Of a stretch of DNA of 64,000 bases, positions 63,343 to 64,000 are shown piece by piece. This stretch comes from Epiperipatus broadwayi (taxonomy: Eukaryota > Onychophora > Udeonychophora > Euonychophora > Peripatidae): contig JAQFVV010012507.1 in assembly GCA_028023455.1 (NCBI GenBank), forward strand, positions 2,119,456-2,183,455. The letters are read 5' to 3'. The translations under genes and the position numbers were made by a program. The number at the start of each line of letters is the position of its first letter. Within the stretch, counting starts at the first letter, position 1. A model generated the notes under the pieces. That model saw nothing but the letters and a program-made list of their open reading frames with translations. It made no database searches and was not told the origin of the DNA.

Positions 63343-63530
63343 ATAATGGGACGGCCTATTTGATAGCCTTAGTTGAGGCACCAAATATAACGGAATGGCA
63401 TTTAATCATCCCAGTTGATATACCAAATATAATAGAATCGATTATATTTAATGCTTGGAAATCATTAACTTAATGCTTCATAGTTAGGTTCGCCAAATAT
63501 AACCAAATGGATTATATTTAAAATCTAAGT
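63343..63530. repeat. Three degenerate copies of a CCAAATATAA motif unit
   Basis: 'caccaaatataacggaatgg', 'taccaaatataatagaatcg' and 'cgccaaatataaccaaatgg' occur about 55 and 75 bases apart, each followed by an AT-rich 'attatattta/catttaa' segment. Possibly the subterminal repeats of a transposon. Confidence 0.5.
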
Positions 63531-64000
63531 TGTATACATGGGGATGATTAAATTCCTTAGAAAGAGGATATGCATTTCACTACAATCGGACTTTGGGTCT
63601 TCAGGTAGAATGCTAGAAATGAGTCAATGAAATACTAAGTTCCATGATTATATCTATCTTTTTTATGCTAGCTCAATAATCTTTAAATAAGTTTTAATAT
63701 AATTTAGACTAGTTCATCCATCTTTCATCCCTCTTTCAGTCACCATTATGCCATGATATTCAAACTCATGGAAAATTTGCAATTAGCTCTCTTCAGGGAA
63801 AATTCAAAACAAGTTATTATTTATATGCCTTTATATAAGCATTAATTACAATTGATATTCATATGATATTTATAATACTAGCATATATATAATATAATTC
63901 AATAATGATTAGACAAAGAGATCAAGTTAATAAATCAATATTTAATAAATAATAAAAAATATAATATAATAGATAATAAAATATTAATAAATAAATACAG
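63531..64000 (+). other. Start of the next intron, nothing firm
   Basis: 'catccctctttcag' at 63726-63739 is a good acceptor. The open stretch after it (HHYAMIFKLMENLQLALF) has the right phase to follow AG but only a weak donor (gttatt, 63813), so I do not call an exon. Confidence 0.3.

Noticed and set aside
63740-63812. Possible sixth exon of the FERM gene
   Set aside because: Good acceptor and correct phase, but the donor gttatt is poor and the peptide matches nothing I know.
1-64000. CRISPR array, operon, prophage or other prokaryotic system
   Set aside because: Spliced exons, eukaryotic transposons and microsatellites show this is animal nuclear DNA; no regularly spaced direct repeats with unique spacers were seen.

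Overview
This is a eukaryotic, almost certainly metazoan, nuclear window. It is very AT-rich, full of (TA)n microsatellites, and made mostly of introns and decayed transposable elements. There is no bacterial-style gene packing, and no intact tRNA, rRNA or CRISPR. The animal cannot be named from the sequence. Long introns (8-36 kb), RTE non-LTR elements, hAT, Tigger and Gypsy relics, and a retrocopy of a mitochondrial-ribosome PPR gene fit a large-genome, AT-rich invertebrate such as a chelicerate, cephalopod or cnidarian.

Host gene. The one host gene I can support is on the + strand and spans nearly the whole window. Five short exons (3302-3349, 11159-11250, 19453-19560, 55378-55489, 63239-63304) have AG/GT splice sites and join in one open reading frame with matching phase at all four junctions. 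They give about 139 complete codons, counting the four split across junctions. The first part looks like the last helix of a FERM C-lobe and the rest is Ser/Asn-rich linker. A PTPN13/FRMPD2-like FERM protein is my best, unproven guess. The rest of the gene lies outside the window. A possible extra exon or alternative first exon lies at 33775-33877.

Mobile elements in order: hAT terminus (1-304); TA-flanked MITE (384-589) and a partial copy (1907-2026); foldback-family end (1316-1560); nearly intact RTE element (3896-7185, minus) with 12-bp target duplications and one in-frame stop; hairpin MITE (7852-8062); RTE fragment (12535-13130, plus); decayed full-length RTE copy (15086-18221, minus) with perfect 14-bp target duplications; hAT element with transposase pseudogene (21685-24676); RTE fragment (27085-27370, plus); hairpin (27761-28120); 660-bp foldback (30351-31012); TA-flanked hairpin (36973-37151); PTCD3/mS39 processed pseudogene (43139-44945, minus); tRNA-derived SINE (about 47400-47530); tRNA-like remnant (51935-52006); Tigger/pogo-like element with a LINE fragment inside (53081-54888); second LINE type with a zinc-knuckle tail (56940-59320, minus) whose RT is split by a (TA)n tract; internally deleted Gypsy-type LTR element (59655-63083) whose 3' LTR carries a MITE.

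Nothing suggests an operon or a new multi-gene system. What stands out is the layered nesting of elements within one gene's introns, the PTCD3 retrocopy, the one-stop RTE copy, and several long perfect hairpins.
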